Counted from the stretch's first letter, positions 35,387 to 44,784 are shown. The stretch: DNA of 64,000 bases from Bacillota bacterium (GCA_016278515.1 JADQBR010000036.1:92513-156512), one strand, 5' to 3'. The notes: generated by a model not told the origin, from the letters alone. Numbers and translations are program-made.

Positions 35387-36508
35387 TTACCTCGTCTGTT
35401 TATGGAAGGGGACTAGACATCGCAACTGGGGCTGATCTAGCCCTTTATGTTGGATCAGCACTTTAAATATTTCCCCCATTCCTTCCGGGAAGGCCAATTT
35501 TTTTACCGCTAAAATCTGTTGACGGGCTTCCTGTGGATCTTTTTTGGACATTTCTTCCACCACTTCCATGATCCCTAAATTCAATAAGAATTTGGCTTGA
35601 GTCATAAAACCGCTGGTTAAAAGCTGGTTTTTTTCTCCCTGCTTCATTAATGCCGTAAAATTTGCGTGGCTTGTCATGTCCTGCTCCCCTAGATTAACAA
35701 ACGGATCTTTAACTACTGTATGCTGGTGATAGCAAAGTAGTGTACCGTCAAAACGATGGGGCTGTTCCAACTCCTGTATCAGATATCCGTAATCGATAGT
35801 AATTACAATGCCTTTCTTCAGCACCTTGCTGACAGTATCTAGCCACTTTAATGCCCCCAAGTTAACCTCTACTACCTGGCCTTCTTTAGGATACCAGTCA
35901 AGCAGCTTAAAGTAATCGTTAAAGTCCTGCGACACATCGCCCCATTGCTGAATTAAGTTACCTTGCTCATCAATACTTATCCATGCCTCTAACCACTGAC
36001 CCTGATTGAATTTAACAATGTGTACAGGCAAAGCGTCAATTAACTCATTACTCAGGATTACTCCTTCAAAAGGCGACTGTTCCAAAGTCTCGCTGTCTAC
36101 CCATTTAACCCGCGGGAGATATTCTTTAAGCGCTTCCGCCTGTTTTTTCCTCAATTCCGGACTAATTTCTACTATTTGATAAGTCAATGCTTTAAAACAA
36201 TCCTGGTGTTCTTTTTCAAGCCAGGTAAAAACATCATGAGCTAGTGCGCCGTCCCCTGCACCAAATTCTGTAACAATAAAGGATGCGGGAGAACTTAATA
36301 TGTAAAAAACTTCTGCTATTTGCCTGCCCAGCATTGCACCAAACAGCGGCGAGACATGAACGCTAGTGTAAAAATCACCGGCCTTACCCAATTGAGACTG
36401 ACGGGCAGTATAATAACCATATTCCGGGTGGTATAACGCCAGATTCATGAACTCTTTGAATGTAATGGATCCCCGTTTTTTAATAACTTGTGCCAAATAA
36501 TCTGCCAT
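35387..36508 (-). CDS. MidA/NDUFAF7-type SAM-dependent methyltransferase
   Basis: Class I methyltransferase of the DUF185 family. FKEFMNLALYHPEYGYYTAR, GDFYTSVHVSPLFGAMLGRQ and the SAM-binding VTEFGAGDGALAHDV are characteristic, as is ILSNELIDALPVHIVKF. The mitochondrial relative methylates an arginine of complex I; bacterial substrates are unknown. 373 residues. ATG 36508 has AAGGAG seven bases upstream. Confidence 0.9.
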   Translation of the reverse strand: MADYLAQVIKKRGSITFKEFMNLALYHPEYGYYTARQSQLGKAGDFYTSVHVSPLFGAMLGRQIAEVFYILSSPASFIVTEFGAGDGALAHDVFTWLEKEHQDCFKALTYQIVEISPELRKKQAEALKEYLPRVKWVDSETLEQSPFEGVILSNELIDALPVHIVKFNQGQWLEAWISIDEQGNLIQQWGDVSQDFNDYFKLLDWYPKEGQVVEVNLGALKWLDTVSKVLKKGIVITIDYGYLIQELEQPHRFDGTLLCYHQHTVVKDPFVNLGEQDMTSHANFTALMKQGEKNQLLTSGFMTQAKFLLNLGIMEVVEEMSKKDPQEARQQILAVKKLAFPEGMGEIFKVLIQHKGLDQPQLRCLVPFHKQTR

Positions 36509-36550
36509 GTCAAGTCTCCTTCCCACCATAGCGGATACTAGCAAATAAGT

Positions 36551-36580
36551 AATGAAACCCTCCTAAAACAGGGCTTCATT
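36551..36580 (-). terminator. hairpin after the ADP-ribosylglycohydrolase gene
   Basis: AATGAA-CCCT / AGGG-TTCATT stem with one mismatch and an eight-base loop, beginning 13 bases past the stop codon. The T-tract is poor. Confidence 0.5.
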
Positions 36581-36592
36581 GCTTTGGAAATA

Positions 36593-37522
36593 TTATCTAG
36601 CCAGAACTTCTAGGTCATTAATCAGATTATCAATTTTATCCCGATGTTTTAACTGGTTCAGCCAGCGCTGGGGCAGGGCATCATATCCGTAATAAAGTCC
36701 CGCTAATCCACCAGTTACCGCACCAACCGTGTCAGCATCATCGCCTAGATTTACAGCTTTTACTATGGCTTCCTCCGCAGTGTCAGTGTTATAGAAGCAC
36801 CATAGAGCACAGAACAATGTATCATAAACGAAGCCCGTGGCGTGAAGTTTTTCATATTGGCAGTGTATCGCTTTGTTCAACGTGCTGACCAACAACACCG
36901 TTGGTGAAGGTGCTTCCGCATAAAGATAGGCTGCAAACCAGTCCCATGTCTTCTCCCATGCTTTTTCCTTAGATTCAAGCAATAAGCAATTCGCCAGTAC
37001 ATTATAGAATACACCTGACATTTCCGCAATCATGTCCCAATGGGTCATGCGGCATATTTTTCTGGATTTATTGGCCAGATGGTTCGGTTCACCATGATAA
37101 GCAAATGTAATAGGTAACGTTCGCATTAATGCACCGTTTCCCGCTGTTTTCCCTTTTAGAACCTTTGCCGTCTGCTTGGCAGCTTCATCCCAGTCATTTA
37201 ACTTTAAATAATGTTCTATAGATAGCCTAGTGGTATTTCCCACACTCTTAGGCGTTGACTGATACCATTCCACAAACCTCTCGCCAATGGTTTCTACCGG
37301 ATTTTCCCTATTAGCTGCAATCCCTTGGCCAACTGCCAGGGTCATTTCCGTATCATCCGTTATGTCACCAGGTTTTAACCCCAATCTGCCTCCCCCAGTA
37401 ATTTCCCGATGTTCACCGAACTGTTCCTGCACCTGTTGGCGACTAAGAAATTCTAGAGTAGCTCCTAGTGCATCTCCCACAGCGACCCCATATAAACCGC
37501 CGGCAATCTTATCCCGTTTCAT
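36593..37522 (-). CDS. ADP-ribosylglycohydrolase family protein
   Basis: 309-residue DraG/ARH-type hydrolase that removes ADP-ribose from proteins or small molecules using a di-magnesium centre. The metal ligands show in GDITDDTEMTLAVGQG (about 52-67) and the C-terminal NLGDDADTVGAVTGGLAG, both diagnostic. The start overlaps the SdhB-like gene by 14 bases, so the two are translationally coupled. A nitrogenase-type DraG role has no support here. Confidence 0.92.
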   Translation of the reverse strand: MKRDKIAGGLYGVAVGDALGATLEFLSRQQVQEQFGEHREITGGGRLGLKPGDITDDTEMTLAVGQGIAANRENPVETIGERFVEWYQSTPKSVGNTTRLSIEHYLKLNDWDEAAKQTAKVLKGKTAGNGALMRTLPITFAYHGEPNHLANKSRKICRMTHWDMIAEMSGVFYNVLANCLLLESKEKAWEKTWDWFAAYLYAEAPSPTVLLVSTLNKAIHCQYEKLHATGFVYDTLFCALWCFYNTDTAEEAIVKAVNLGDDADTVGAVTGGLAGLYYGYDALPQRWLNQLKHRDKIDNLINDLEVLAR

Positions 37523-38168
37523 GATTTACCTCCTTCAATATCTTCAACGCCTGACCGAAATCTATTCCGGCAGCGCAGCGGCATTTGCCGCAGCCACCGC
37601 AGCCGTTAATTCCCAAAGCTGCAGCCTGAGCCTGCCTATCCCTGCTATCCCTTGTATCGAGATGAAGTTGAGCCAATCGCACCCAGACAAAGGGTCCAAA
37701 AATCTTACTTTCATTACTACCCACTGGACAAAGGGAAGCACAAACTAGGCATTCGTTGCATTTAGCGAAATCAAAGTAACTTTCAGATACCTGTTCTTGT
37801 GCTCCAGGCAAGTTATCACTATTTTCTGCCGGAACAACAAATAATTCCAAGTCTTTTTCCAGCGCAAGCAAACAGGAACGGTCAATTACCAAGTCCTTTA
37901 CTAACGGTAAACTGGGGAGCGGCCCGATAGACATATTATCTGTCAGATCAGTGACACATGCCATTTTCCCAGCTCCATTGACCGAAACCCCGCAAAGGCC
38001 ACAGTTATTTAAACCACAATCGAATTTAAATACTAAAGAATTATCTTCATTTTCATGAATCCACTGTAAAGCATCCAGCACTTTTTCACACGTCGACGGA
38101 ATAGAATATGTTTCCGTATATTGTTCACCTGGCAAGCCACGCAAAATATTAATAGTATAATTTTCCAA
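37509..38168 (-). CDS. SdhB/FrdB-like iron-sulfur protein without a partner flavoprotein
   Basis: 219 residues. The [2Fe-2S] domain is complete (DCGLNNCGLCGVSVNGAGKMAC, long enough for the CxxxxCxxC...C pattern, about 50-71); the C-terminal domain has CNECLVCASLCPVG and then an unusual CGGCGKCRCAAGID in place of the usual CxxCxxCxxxCP. Related to succinate dehydrogenase/fumarate reductase subunit B, yet neither SdhA nor SdhC is near. It lies between an SLC13 transporter and the ADP-ribosylglycohydrolase. TTG start behind GGGGAGG. Confidence 0.8.
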   Translation of the reverse strand: MENYTINILRGLPGEQYTETYSIPSTCEKVLDALQWIHENEDNSLVFKFDCGLNNCGLCGVSVNGAGKMACVTDLTDNMSIGPLPSLPLVKDLVIDRSCLLALEKDLELFVVPAENSDNLPGAQEQVSESYFDFAKCNECLVCASLCPVGSNESKIFGPFVWVRLAQLHLDTRDSRDRQAQAAALGINGCGGCGKCRCAAGIDFGQALKILKEVNHETG

Positions 38169-38198
38169 TGTTTTATTTCCTCCCCTGAAACTTTGAGT

Positions 38199-39626
38199 CT
38201 ATACCAATCCAACTAACGGCCACCACAGCCAAGCAACTATTGAAATCACAAATAATGCGGCCAAACTAACCCAAAAGCCTGGCTTAATCCAATCTAGCGG
38301 ATGAAGATATCCCGAATTATATACTATGATATTAGGAAGGGTCTCAATCACTAAAATGAAACCAAACAAACTGGAAATACCAACCACAAAACCATATAAC
38401 ACCGGATTAGCCCCTATTTTAGTAGATATCTCTATTACCACCGGTATTAAAGTAGCTACTACGGTGGTTACATGTCCCACTCCCAAATGATAAACAATTG
38501 TCACTAGTGCTACCGCCGCTGCTCCTAACACTGGCACTGCAAATATACCGGATAGCCCATCGATTCTCAGAAATATTGATGCAATATATTTGGCACCACC
38601 GGTTTCGTTAAGAACTGTTCCTAAAGATAATGCCGTCCCTAAAAGTAGTACAGTTCCCCAATTAATACGCAGCAGGTCTTCCCATTGGATAAAGCCTATT
38701 CCGGGAAATGACATTAATAGCGTAGCGACAATGGCAGGAACAGCCGGGTGCCATCCATGAAGCGGTTCTGACAACCACAATAAAATAGTTATTATCAAGA
38801 TAAGGCCGCAGCGTCTTTCCTTCCAATCTACGGCTCCCAACTCGTCCAACTTATCTTTAAATATTCGGGGATTGAATTTCTTTATGTCTGTTGGAAAAAC
38901 CCACAATAAAATCATAATTGTCAGCGGAATGAGTAAAATGCTGATAGGAAACGCATATAATAACCATTTATAATAGCCAAAACTGACACCGGTTAAATTA
39001 CTAACCATTTCTGCTGTCATAACATTAGCCAGTGCACCGGGCAAAATCCCTGCACCTGTTATGTTAACGCCGAAACACAAGCCAAATAGAAATAGTTTTT
39101 TTACGTTGGACGGCCCTTCTTCCGGATCCACACTATCAATTATTGCGATCACGGTTGGAAGCAGCAGTAAAGTACGTACAGCTGTGGCCGGAACCGCAAA
39201 GGCTAAAATCTCTAATGCCAGGAAAAGCCCCCATAAGGCTGATGCCGGCGATTTACCAAAACGCGCTAAAATACTCAAGGCCATACGCTTGCCTAGATTG
39301 GTAGCATTAACTCCTTGCGCCATCATAAGACCAGCTAATACTAAGAATAGTGAACCGGTAGAAAATCCGCTTAAAGTAACATCAAGCGGAACGGCATTGG
39401 AGCCCACCAACAACAGTATTACTAGAATAGCTGTCATGGATAATGGCAGCGGTTTAGTTACCCAAAGCACCGTTCCCAACCCGATAATACCAAAAGCCGC
39501 TTTTATGTTCCAAGCAGCAGGCACAAAAATTACGACTATGCCAAAAACAACAAAAGCTCCCAGAAAGCTAATAATGTCTTTTTTTTTGAAAGAAACTCGT
39601 GATCCATTGCTTACCTTTGCTCCCAA
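38199..39626 (-). CDS. SLC13/DASS family anion transporter
   Basis: 475-residue permease with about 12-13 helices, member of the divalent anion:sodium symporter family (dicarboxylates, citrate or sulfate). Family hallmarks are a Ser/Asn/Thr-rich first half (FSTGSLFLVLAGLMMAQGVNATNLG) and a repeat in the second half (GTALSLGTVLNETGGAKYIA). Neighbourhood with an SdhB-like protein hints at dicarboxylate; the dsr context hints at sulfate. TTG start with GGAGGG upstream. Confidence 0.88.
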   Translation of the reverse strand: MGAKVSNGSRVSFKKKDIISFLGAFVVFGIVVIFVPAAWNIKAAFGIIGLGTVLWVTKPLPLSMTAILVILLLVGSNAVPLDVTLSGFSTGSLFLVLAGLMMAQGVNATNLGKRMALSILARFGKSPASALWGLFLALEILAFAVPATAVRTLLLLPTVIAIIDSVDPEEGPSNVKKLFLFGLCFGVNITGAGILPGALANVMTAEMVSNLTGVSFGYYKWLLYAFPISILLIPLTIMILLWVFPTDIKKFNPRIFKDKLDELGAVDWKERRCGLILIITILLWLSEPLHGWHPAVPAIVATLLMSFPGIGFIQWEDLLRINWGTVLLLGTALSLGTVLNETGGAKYIASIFLRIDGLSGIFAVPVLGAAAVALVTIVYHLGVGHVTTVVATLIPVVIEISTKIGANPVLYGFVVGISSLFGFILVIETLPNIIVYNSGYLHPLDWIKPGFWVSLAALFVISIVAWLWWPLVGLV

Positions 39627-39719
39627 AATGCACCCTCCATATCTTCGTATTTAATTCAACTATCTGCATGGAAATTCCTGCTTAATACTTCCTGGGTTAA
39701 TTAGATAGCAAACATAGAG

Positions 39720-39741
39720 AAAGGCCTCCTGTAAGGCCTTT
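39720..39741. terminator. hairpin terminator between yhaM and the SLC13 gene
   Basis: Symmetric stem AAAGGCCT / AGGCCTTT with a six-base loop, 43 bases after the yhaM stop on the minus strand; the better T-tract (TTTTAGTTTTC) is on the plus side. Confidence 0.6.
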
Positions 39742-39783
39742 TAGTTTTCTTAAAGTAATTTTTTCAAATCCTCTTACTACCGA

Positions 39784-40743
39784 TTACTTTTCAGTCTCCT
39801 GAAAGCCTTTATAAATAGCTCTACTCAACAGCCGGTCATAATTAGTCCAAATATCCTCCTGACTATCCTGCTGAAGTAAATCAAATACCTGTCTGACCCG
39901 ACCGCTTAATAAGTCACAGTAAAAAACTGCCATCGCTTCCGGAGTTTGGGGGTATACAGTAGAACCCCACTCCAACTCACCGTGATGAGTAAAAATTATG
40001 TGTTTTAAATGGTCTGCTAATGCACTAGGAAAATCAGGCTGCAGTGCAATACGCGCCGCAATCATATCCCAGCCCAAAATGGAATGACCAAACAACCGAC
40101 CCTCGTCAGTCACCTTTATTGCCGTTTCATAACGGTATTCTTTCAATTTACCTACGTCATGCAAAATAGCCCCGGTAATTATCAAATCTCGATTTAGTTT
40201 TGGGTAATGTTTAGCCACCTGTTCCGCATAACTGCAAATCTCCAGACTATGTTCCACTAAGCCGCCGATACAAGCATGATGCACCCTTTTCGCTGCAGGA
40301 CAGTTTAAATATGCTTGCAGAAACTGTTTTTCACTAAACCATTTAGATAATAACTCCTTCAGATGAGCATTATCAAGTGAAGCTACGACTTTTCGCAATT
40401 CCTCTAATAAAATTTCTCGTTCCTTACCGCTAGGCAAGAAATCTTCAGGTCGCCACTTTCCCATTTCTACCTTAGAAATATTCTCCACAGTAATCTGGCA
40501 ATTACCCCTGTATTCAGAAACCAGACCGGCCACTTTCACTAAGCTTTCTTCAGTTATAGCAGCTGCTGCTTCTTCCGCTCCATCCCATAGCTTTGCGTCA
40601 ATCTGGCCAGTTTTATCTCCCAGGGTTAAAGACATGAATTTTCCTTTTGACGGGTCCTTAAAAGGAATTAGCTGTTTTTTGGCCAGTGCAAAGACAGATT
40701 CCACCTTATCCCCCGGCTTTAATTCATTAATGTACTGTTTCAA
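39784..40743 (-). CDS. yhaM: 3'-5' exoribonuclease YhaM family
   Basis: 319 residues: an N-terminal OB-fold (about 10-80, FMSLTLGDKTGQIDAKLWDGAEE) and an HD phosphohydrolase domain with HHACIGGLVEHSLEIC, ILHDVGKLKEY and GHSILGWDMIA. The same order occurs in Bacillus YhaM, which degrades RNA and single-stranded DNA 3' to 5'. TTG start behind GGGAGGAG. Forms a likely operon with the upstream 90-residue gene. Confidence 0.9.
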   Translation of the reverse strand: MKQYINELKPGDKVESVFALAKKQLIPFKDPSKGKFMSLTLGDKTGQIDAKLWDGAEEAAAAITEESLVKVAGLVSEYRGNCQITVENISKVEMGKWRPEDFLPSGKEREILLEELRKVVASLDNAHLKELLSKWFSEKQFLQAYLNCPAAKRVHHACIGGLVEHSLEICSYAEQVAKHYPKLNRDLIITGAILHDVGKLKEYRYETAIKVTDEGRLFGHSILGWDMIAARIALQPDFPSALADHLKHIIFTHHGELEWGSTVYPQTPEAMAVFYCDLLSGRVRQVFDLLQQDSQEDIWTNYDRLLSRAIYKGFQETEK

Positions 40744-40766
40744 CTTAGGACTCCTCCCTTAAATAA

Positions 40767-41039
40767 TTAGTGGTTAAAAGTTTCTTGGTGTTCTACAGCA
40801 TGAGTAAATATTTGATACAGTTCGCCAAATTCCATATCCTCCCTCATAACCGAATCAAAGAGTATGGGATGCAACAGTATTCCTGTTAGCGATTGTAGTC
40901 TGTAAATAATACTCATCATTTCACCGGGAACTAAATCAAAATCCAAAAACATTGTATTGTTATCCACCATCAGCGCTTCTATGCCTGTGCATGCTTCAAT
41001 GGCTTGACATATTAAATGATAAAAGTTTTCTTCAGTCAC
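40767..41039 (-). CDS. 90-residue protein, unknown, carrier-protein-like outline
   Basis: Helical acidic protein starting at GTG 41039 behind GGGGAGG. The pattern LDFDLVPGEMMSIIYRLQSLTGI followed by FDSVMREDMEFGELYQIF broadly recalls the four-helix acyl-carrier fold, but the phosphopantetheine Ser is absent. This resemblance is a guess from pattern. It precedes yhaM by 23 bases and follows the amidohydrolase gene by 39 bases in transcription order. Confidence 0.7.
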   Translation of the reverse strand: MTEENFYHLICQAIEACTGIEALMVDNNTMFLDFDLVPGEMMSIIYRLQSLTGILLHPILFDSVMREDMEFGELYQIFTHAVEHQETFNH

Positions 41040-41078
41040 TAAAAAATCCTCCCCACTGAAAGAAGTTTCATTTTATAT

Positions 41079-42212
41079 TTACTCCCTGGCATAGACCTCT
41101 ATTCCGTTAATAAAAGTTCTTTCTACTTTTGTACGGTAATGAAAAGGGTCTGAACCATCCCAGATAACAAAATCGGCATCTTTCCCTAAGTCAAGTGAAC
41201 CAACCCGATTATCAATCCCCAAATGTTTTGCCGGATTTATGGTAATAGCAGCTAAGGCTTTTTCCCAACTCAATCCTTCTCTGACAGCTAATGCACCACA
41301 GACGGACAGATATCCGATAGGTACCACCGGGTGGTCCGTTATCAAACAGACCGGTACACCTGCCGTATCTAAAGCAACCACCGTTTGCCAGCTCATATTT
41401 GCCAACTCCAGTTTAGAACGGCTGGATAATGTGGGACCCACCGCGCAGGAAACCTTTGCTTTCTGTAATATATCGGGAATTTCATGCCCTTCAGTACAAT
41501 GTTCTATGGTAATATTTAAATCAAATTCTGCCGCTATTCTTAGTGCAGTAACTATGTCATCAGAACGATGCGCATGAGCCCTAAGCGGCATCTTCTTTTT
41601 TAAAACCTCCACTATTGGCTCTAGTTGCAAGTCCCGTTCCTTATCGTCTTTCTTTTGATAGTCATTAGCTTTGGCGAAAGTTTGACGCAATAATGCCGCT
41701 GAACCCATTCTAGTGGACGGAAGCCGTTTGTTTCCACCATGTTCTTTTTTGGGATTTTCTCCAAAAGCTATCTTTAGACCTGACGACTTTTCCAGCAGCA
41801 TTTCTTCAACAACTCTACCATGTGTTTTTACAATCGCTCCTACGCCGCATATTACGTTAGCACTGCCAGGCAGAACCTGAACACAGGTTACCCCTCCCTG
41901 AACCGCGTCCTTAAACCCTGGGTCTTTAGGATTAACAGCGTCTATAATTCGCACTTGGGGAGTAACGGGGTCGTTAGCTTCATTAATATCTGCCTCCTGC
42001 CAATTAACTCCCTCTTGGGTAGCTCCTAAGTGGCTGTGAGCATCAATTAGCCCCGGAGTGATTATTTTTCCCGATATTTCGATTATACGGGCGCTATTTG
42101 GTATATCAACTTGATGCCCTACAGCTATAATTCTACCCTCGTCTACCAGTAAAGTGCCGCTTTTTATTAATGAAGTTCCGGTAAATATACTTCCTCCAGT
42201 TATCGCCAGCAT
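41079..42212 (-). CDS. amidohydrolase family protein
   Basis: 377-residue metal-dependent hydrolase of the imidazolonepropionase-like/adenine-deaminase-like amidohydrolase group. TPGLIDAHSHLG (about 53-64) supplies the first metal His pair, RAHAHRSDD and ITIEHCTEGHE further His ligands, and CLITDHPVVP the catalytic Asp. The last part (DLGKDADFVIWDGSDPF) is the typical composite domain. Substrate unknown. ATG behind AAGGAG. Confidence 0.9.
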   Translation of the reverse strand: MLAITGGSIFTGTSLIKSGTLLVDEGRIIAVGHQVDIPNSARIIEISGKIITPGLIDAHSHLGATQEGVNWQEADINEANDPVTPQVRIIDAVNPKDPGFKDAVQGGVTCVQVLPGSANVICGVGAIVKTHGRVVEEMLLEKSSGLKIAFGENPKKEHGGNKRLPSTRMGSAALLRQTFAKANDYQKKDDKERDLQLEPIVEVLKKKMPLRAHAHRSDDIVTALRIAAEFDLNITIEHCTEGHEIPDILQKAKVSCAVGPTLSSRSKLELANMSWQTVVALDTAGVPVCLITDHPVVPIGYLSVCGALAVREGLSWEKALAAITINPAKHLGIDNRVGSLDLGKDADFVIWDGSDPFHYRTKVERTFINGIEVYARE

Positions 42213-42374
42213 TTTGTTTTTGCTCCTTCCAAATTGGATATAATATCTATATGATGAAAACTGAGAATTTTACAATACACTACTGATTCTTGGGCTTTTG
42301 TCAAAAATCCTGTTTTTACATCGAATATTTGTCAGAAACATGGTTCAGTCCTATTATATTTGGAAATATTTCCT

Positions 42375-42402
42375 TTGACCAAGTCCCTAGTTATGGTAAG
42401 AT
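42375..42402 (+). promoter_or_regulatory. possible promoter of the nitronate monooxygenase-like gene
   Basis: TTGACC (42375-42380), 16-base spacer, TAAGAT (42397-42402). It lies inside the extended reading frame and so supports the later start at 42449. Confidence 0.4.
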
Positions 42403-42448
42403 TAGATTAATTGACATCTATATTTTTATGAAAGGTTGGAAATTAGCA

Positions 42449-43396
42449 GTGAATTTACCTACATTACAAATTGGAAAAATCGTAGTGTCACTCCCAATTA
42501 TTCAGGGTGGCATGGCAATTAGAATATCCAACGGCAACTTAGCTGGGGCAGTTGCCCGCGCTGGCGGAATTGGCGTAATTGCTGGTACTGCATTATCCGA
42601 AGAGGAACTAATTAGAGAAATAAATTTGGCTAAAGAAATAAGCCACGGTTCTGGTGCTATCGGCGTCAATGTACTTTTTGCCGCTTCAAATTTCGCAAAA
42701 CTTATTAAGACGGCAATGAAAGCGGGAGTTGATATGGCTTTTTCCGGTGCCGGCTTCTCCAGAGACATCTTTCAGTGGGGAAAAGAGTTTAATGTGGAAG
42801 TGATTAGTTTAGTTTCGTCATCCAGGGTAGCCAAGCTGGCGGAGAGACTTGGTGCGGCAGCAGTGGTTGTTGAAAGTAAAGAAGCAGGTGGTCATTTAGG
42901 TACTGATAAGCCGCTAAAAGAAATTTTAGCGGATGTAGTCGGTTCTGTTAAAATTCCAGTAATTGCCGCTGGCGGAATAATGAACGGCAAGGATATAAAG
43001 TGGGCCTTGCAGCAAGGAGCCTCAGGAGTACAAATGGGTACACGCTTTGCTGCCAGCGAGGAATCCGGTGCATCAGAGGGTTTTAAGAACGCTTATTTAG
43101 CTGCCGATGAAAGTGACTCCATCTTAATTGAAAGCCCTGTCGGTTTGCCAGGTAGAGCTATTAGAACAATTTTCACTGAAAGACTGGCTGCCGGCGACTT
43201 GGCAAAGACTCCTTGTGACAACTGCCTCAAAAAATGCAATCACCGCTTCTGTATTAGAATTGCCTTAGAAAGCGCTCAAAAAGGTGTTATGCAAAATGGT
43301 CTGGTCTTTGCGGGAGAAAGAGTTAACCAGATTAAGGAGATATTACCTGTTAGTAAAATTATTAATAATCTTCTGATGGAGTATCAGCAAGCATAA
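42449..43396 (+). CDS. nitronate monooxygenase / FabK-like flavoprotein
   Basis: FMN-dependent TIM-barrel enzyme (2-nitropropane dioxygenase family). The GTG at 42449 gives MNLPTLQIGKIVVSLPIIQGGMAI-type family N-terminus; the open frame extends upstream to 42290 but that part looks non-coding and contains a promoter-like sequence. GVIAGTALSEEELIREI, VVESKEAGGHLG, IPVIAAGGIM and GVQMGTRFAASEE are flavin- and phosphate-binding segments. The C-terminal Cys cluster CDNCLKKCNHRFCI is typical of clostridial members. About 315 residues. Detoxification of nitronates or enoyl reduction both possible. Confidence 0.88.
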   Translation: MNLPTLQIGKIVVSLPIIQGGMAIRISNGNLAGAVARAGGIGVIAGTALSEEELIREINLAKEISHGSGAIGVNVLFAASNFAKLIKTAMKAGVDMAFSGAGFSRDIFQWGKEFNVEVISLVSSSRVAKLAERLGAAAVVVESKEAGGHLGTDKPLKEILADVVGSVKIPVIAAGGIMNGKDIKWALQQGASGVQMGTRFAASEESGASEGFKNAYLAADESDSILIESPVGLPGRAIRTIFTERLAAGDLAKTPCDNCLKKCNHRFCIRIALESAQKGVMQNGLVFAGERVNQIKEILPVSKIINNLLMEYQQA

Positions 43397-43457
43397 CAAA
43401 ACGATCCTGAGCTTAGCTCCAGGAGTGAAAATCGGTATTTTCGTGTAAAAACACAGC

Positions 43458-43491
43458 AAAACCCCAACCGTTAAAAAACAGTTGGGGTTTT
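43458..43491. terminator. bidirectional terminator between converging genes
   Basis: Stem AAAACCCCAAC / GTTGGGGTTTT with an A-rich loop, lying between the plus-strand flavoprotein gene and the minus-strand glutamate dehydrogenase gene. Both strands end in a T-run. Confidence 0.88.
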
Positions 43492-43506
43492 ATCCTGTCT
43501 GACAAT

Positions 43507-44754
43507 CTATTTTGCTTTCTTTACCCATCCACGCATCTGCATTGCTTCCCCCATTCTCTGCACCGCCAGCATATAAGCAGCCTTCCGCATTGGAACTTGC
43601 TTGCGTTGACTAAAATCATAAACCCGGGTGAAAGCATCAGTCATTTTTATCTTCAAACGAGTGTTCACTTGTTCTTCAGACCAATAGAAACTTTCTATAT
43701 CCTGAACCCATTCAAAATATGATACGACAACCCCGCCTGCATTGGCCAATATATCAGGACAAACAAGTACCCCTTTATCCGTAAGAATTTTATCCGCTTC
43801 TGCATTAGTTGGTCCATTTGCTGCTTCGGCAACTATTTTTGCCTTAATATCGGACGCATTATCACCAGTAATTTGGTTCTCTAAGGCAGCCGGGGTTAAT
43901 ACGTCGCAATCCATTGTCAGTAACTGTTCATTGCTAATTTTATCTCCATTAGCATATTCACTTACAGAACCAGTTTTTGCTTTGCAATCCATTAGTTTAT
44001 CCACCGATAAACCCGCTTCATTGGCAATTCCACCGCTAGAATCACTCACCCCTACTATCTTGGCACCGGCATTTTCCAGTAATTGTGCTGCGTAACTTCC
44101 AACATTACCAAATCCTTGCACTGCAACCCGCAAGCCTTTCAAGGAAAGCCCCAGCTTACTACATGCCTCGTTTATTACAAAGAAACAGCCACGGGATGTA
44201 GCCTCCAAACGTCCTAAAGAACCGCCGACAATCAGTGGCTTTCCTGTTACAATCCCCCAAGCATTATGGCCTTTGGCCATGCTGTACTCATCGGCCATCC
44301 ATGCCATCACCTGCGGGTTGGTATAAACATCCGGCGCGGGGATATCCTGCTCAGGGCCGATTATTTTAAGCATCGATCTGACAAAGCCTCGGCTTAGGCG
44401 CTCAATTTCATCCTCAGACATATTTTTGGCATCACAGATAATTCCGCCTTTGCCGCCACCATAAGGCACCTGTACAACGGCGCATTTGAGACTCATCCAC
44501 ATGGATAATGCCTTAACCTCATCCATGCATACTTCCGGATGGTACCTAATGCCTCCTTTGAATGGTCCTAATACGTTGCAGTGCTGGGAACGAAATGCAG
44601 TGAATGACTGCACTTCCCCATTATCCATAGTGATTGGAATATTAGCAATCAATAAACGCTGCGGCTCCTTTAGATGTTGATATACCGCCTTTGGTAAACC
44701 CAATTCATCAACAGACACCTCAATTAATCCTTTGGTTTCTTCTAATATACCCAT
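43507..44754 (-). CDS. gdhA: Glu/Leu/Phe/Val dehydrogenase (glutamate dehydrogenase)
   Basis: Catalyses reversible oxidative deamination of glutamate to 2-oxoglutarate and ammonia. GPFKGGIRYHPEV, the catalytic Lys in VPYGGGKGGII and APDVYTNPQVMAW are conserved; the nucleotide domain has AVQGFGNVGSYAAQLL (about 208). An acidic residue (VSDSSGG) after the second strand suggests NAD preference, an inference. 415 residues from ATG 44754 with AAGGAG eight bases upstream. Confidence 0.94.
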   Translation of the reverse strand: MGILEETKGLIEVSVDELGLPKAVYQHLKEPQRLLIANIPITMDNGEVQSFTAFRSQHCNVLGPFKGGIRYHPEVCMDEVKALSMWMSLKCAVVQVPYGGGKGGIICDAKNMSEDEIERLSRGFVRSMLKIIGPEQDIPAPDVYTNPQVMAWMADEYSMAKGHNAWGIVTGKPLIVGGSLGRLEATSRGCFFVINEACSKLGLSLKGLRVAVQGFGNVGSYAAQLLENAGAKIVGVSDSSGGIANEAGLSVDKLMDCKAKTGSVSEYANGDKISNEQLLTMDCDVLTPAALENQITGDNASDIKAKIVAEAANGPTNAEADKILTDKGVLVCPDILANAGGVVVSYFEWVQDIESFYWSEEQVNTRLKIKMTDAFTRVYDFSQRKQVPMRKAAYMLAVQRMGEAMQMRGWVKKAK

Positions 44755-44784
44755 TATTCCATCTCCTTTACTTTTCAAAATTTT

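Noticed and set aside
39061..39654. A 197-codon open frame on the plus strand
   Set aside because: It is antisense to the SLC13 transporter, whose helices and family motifs are clear; the plus-strand product is low-complexity and has no ribosome site.
42290..42448. N-terminal extension of the nitronate monooxygenase-like gene
   Set aside because: The extra 53 residues have no family match, lack a ribosome site and contain a promoter-like sequence; the GTG at 42449 gives the normal N-terminus.
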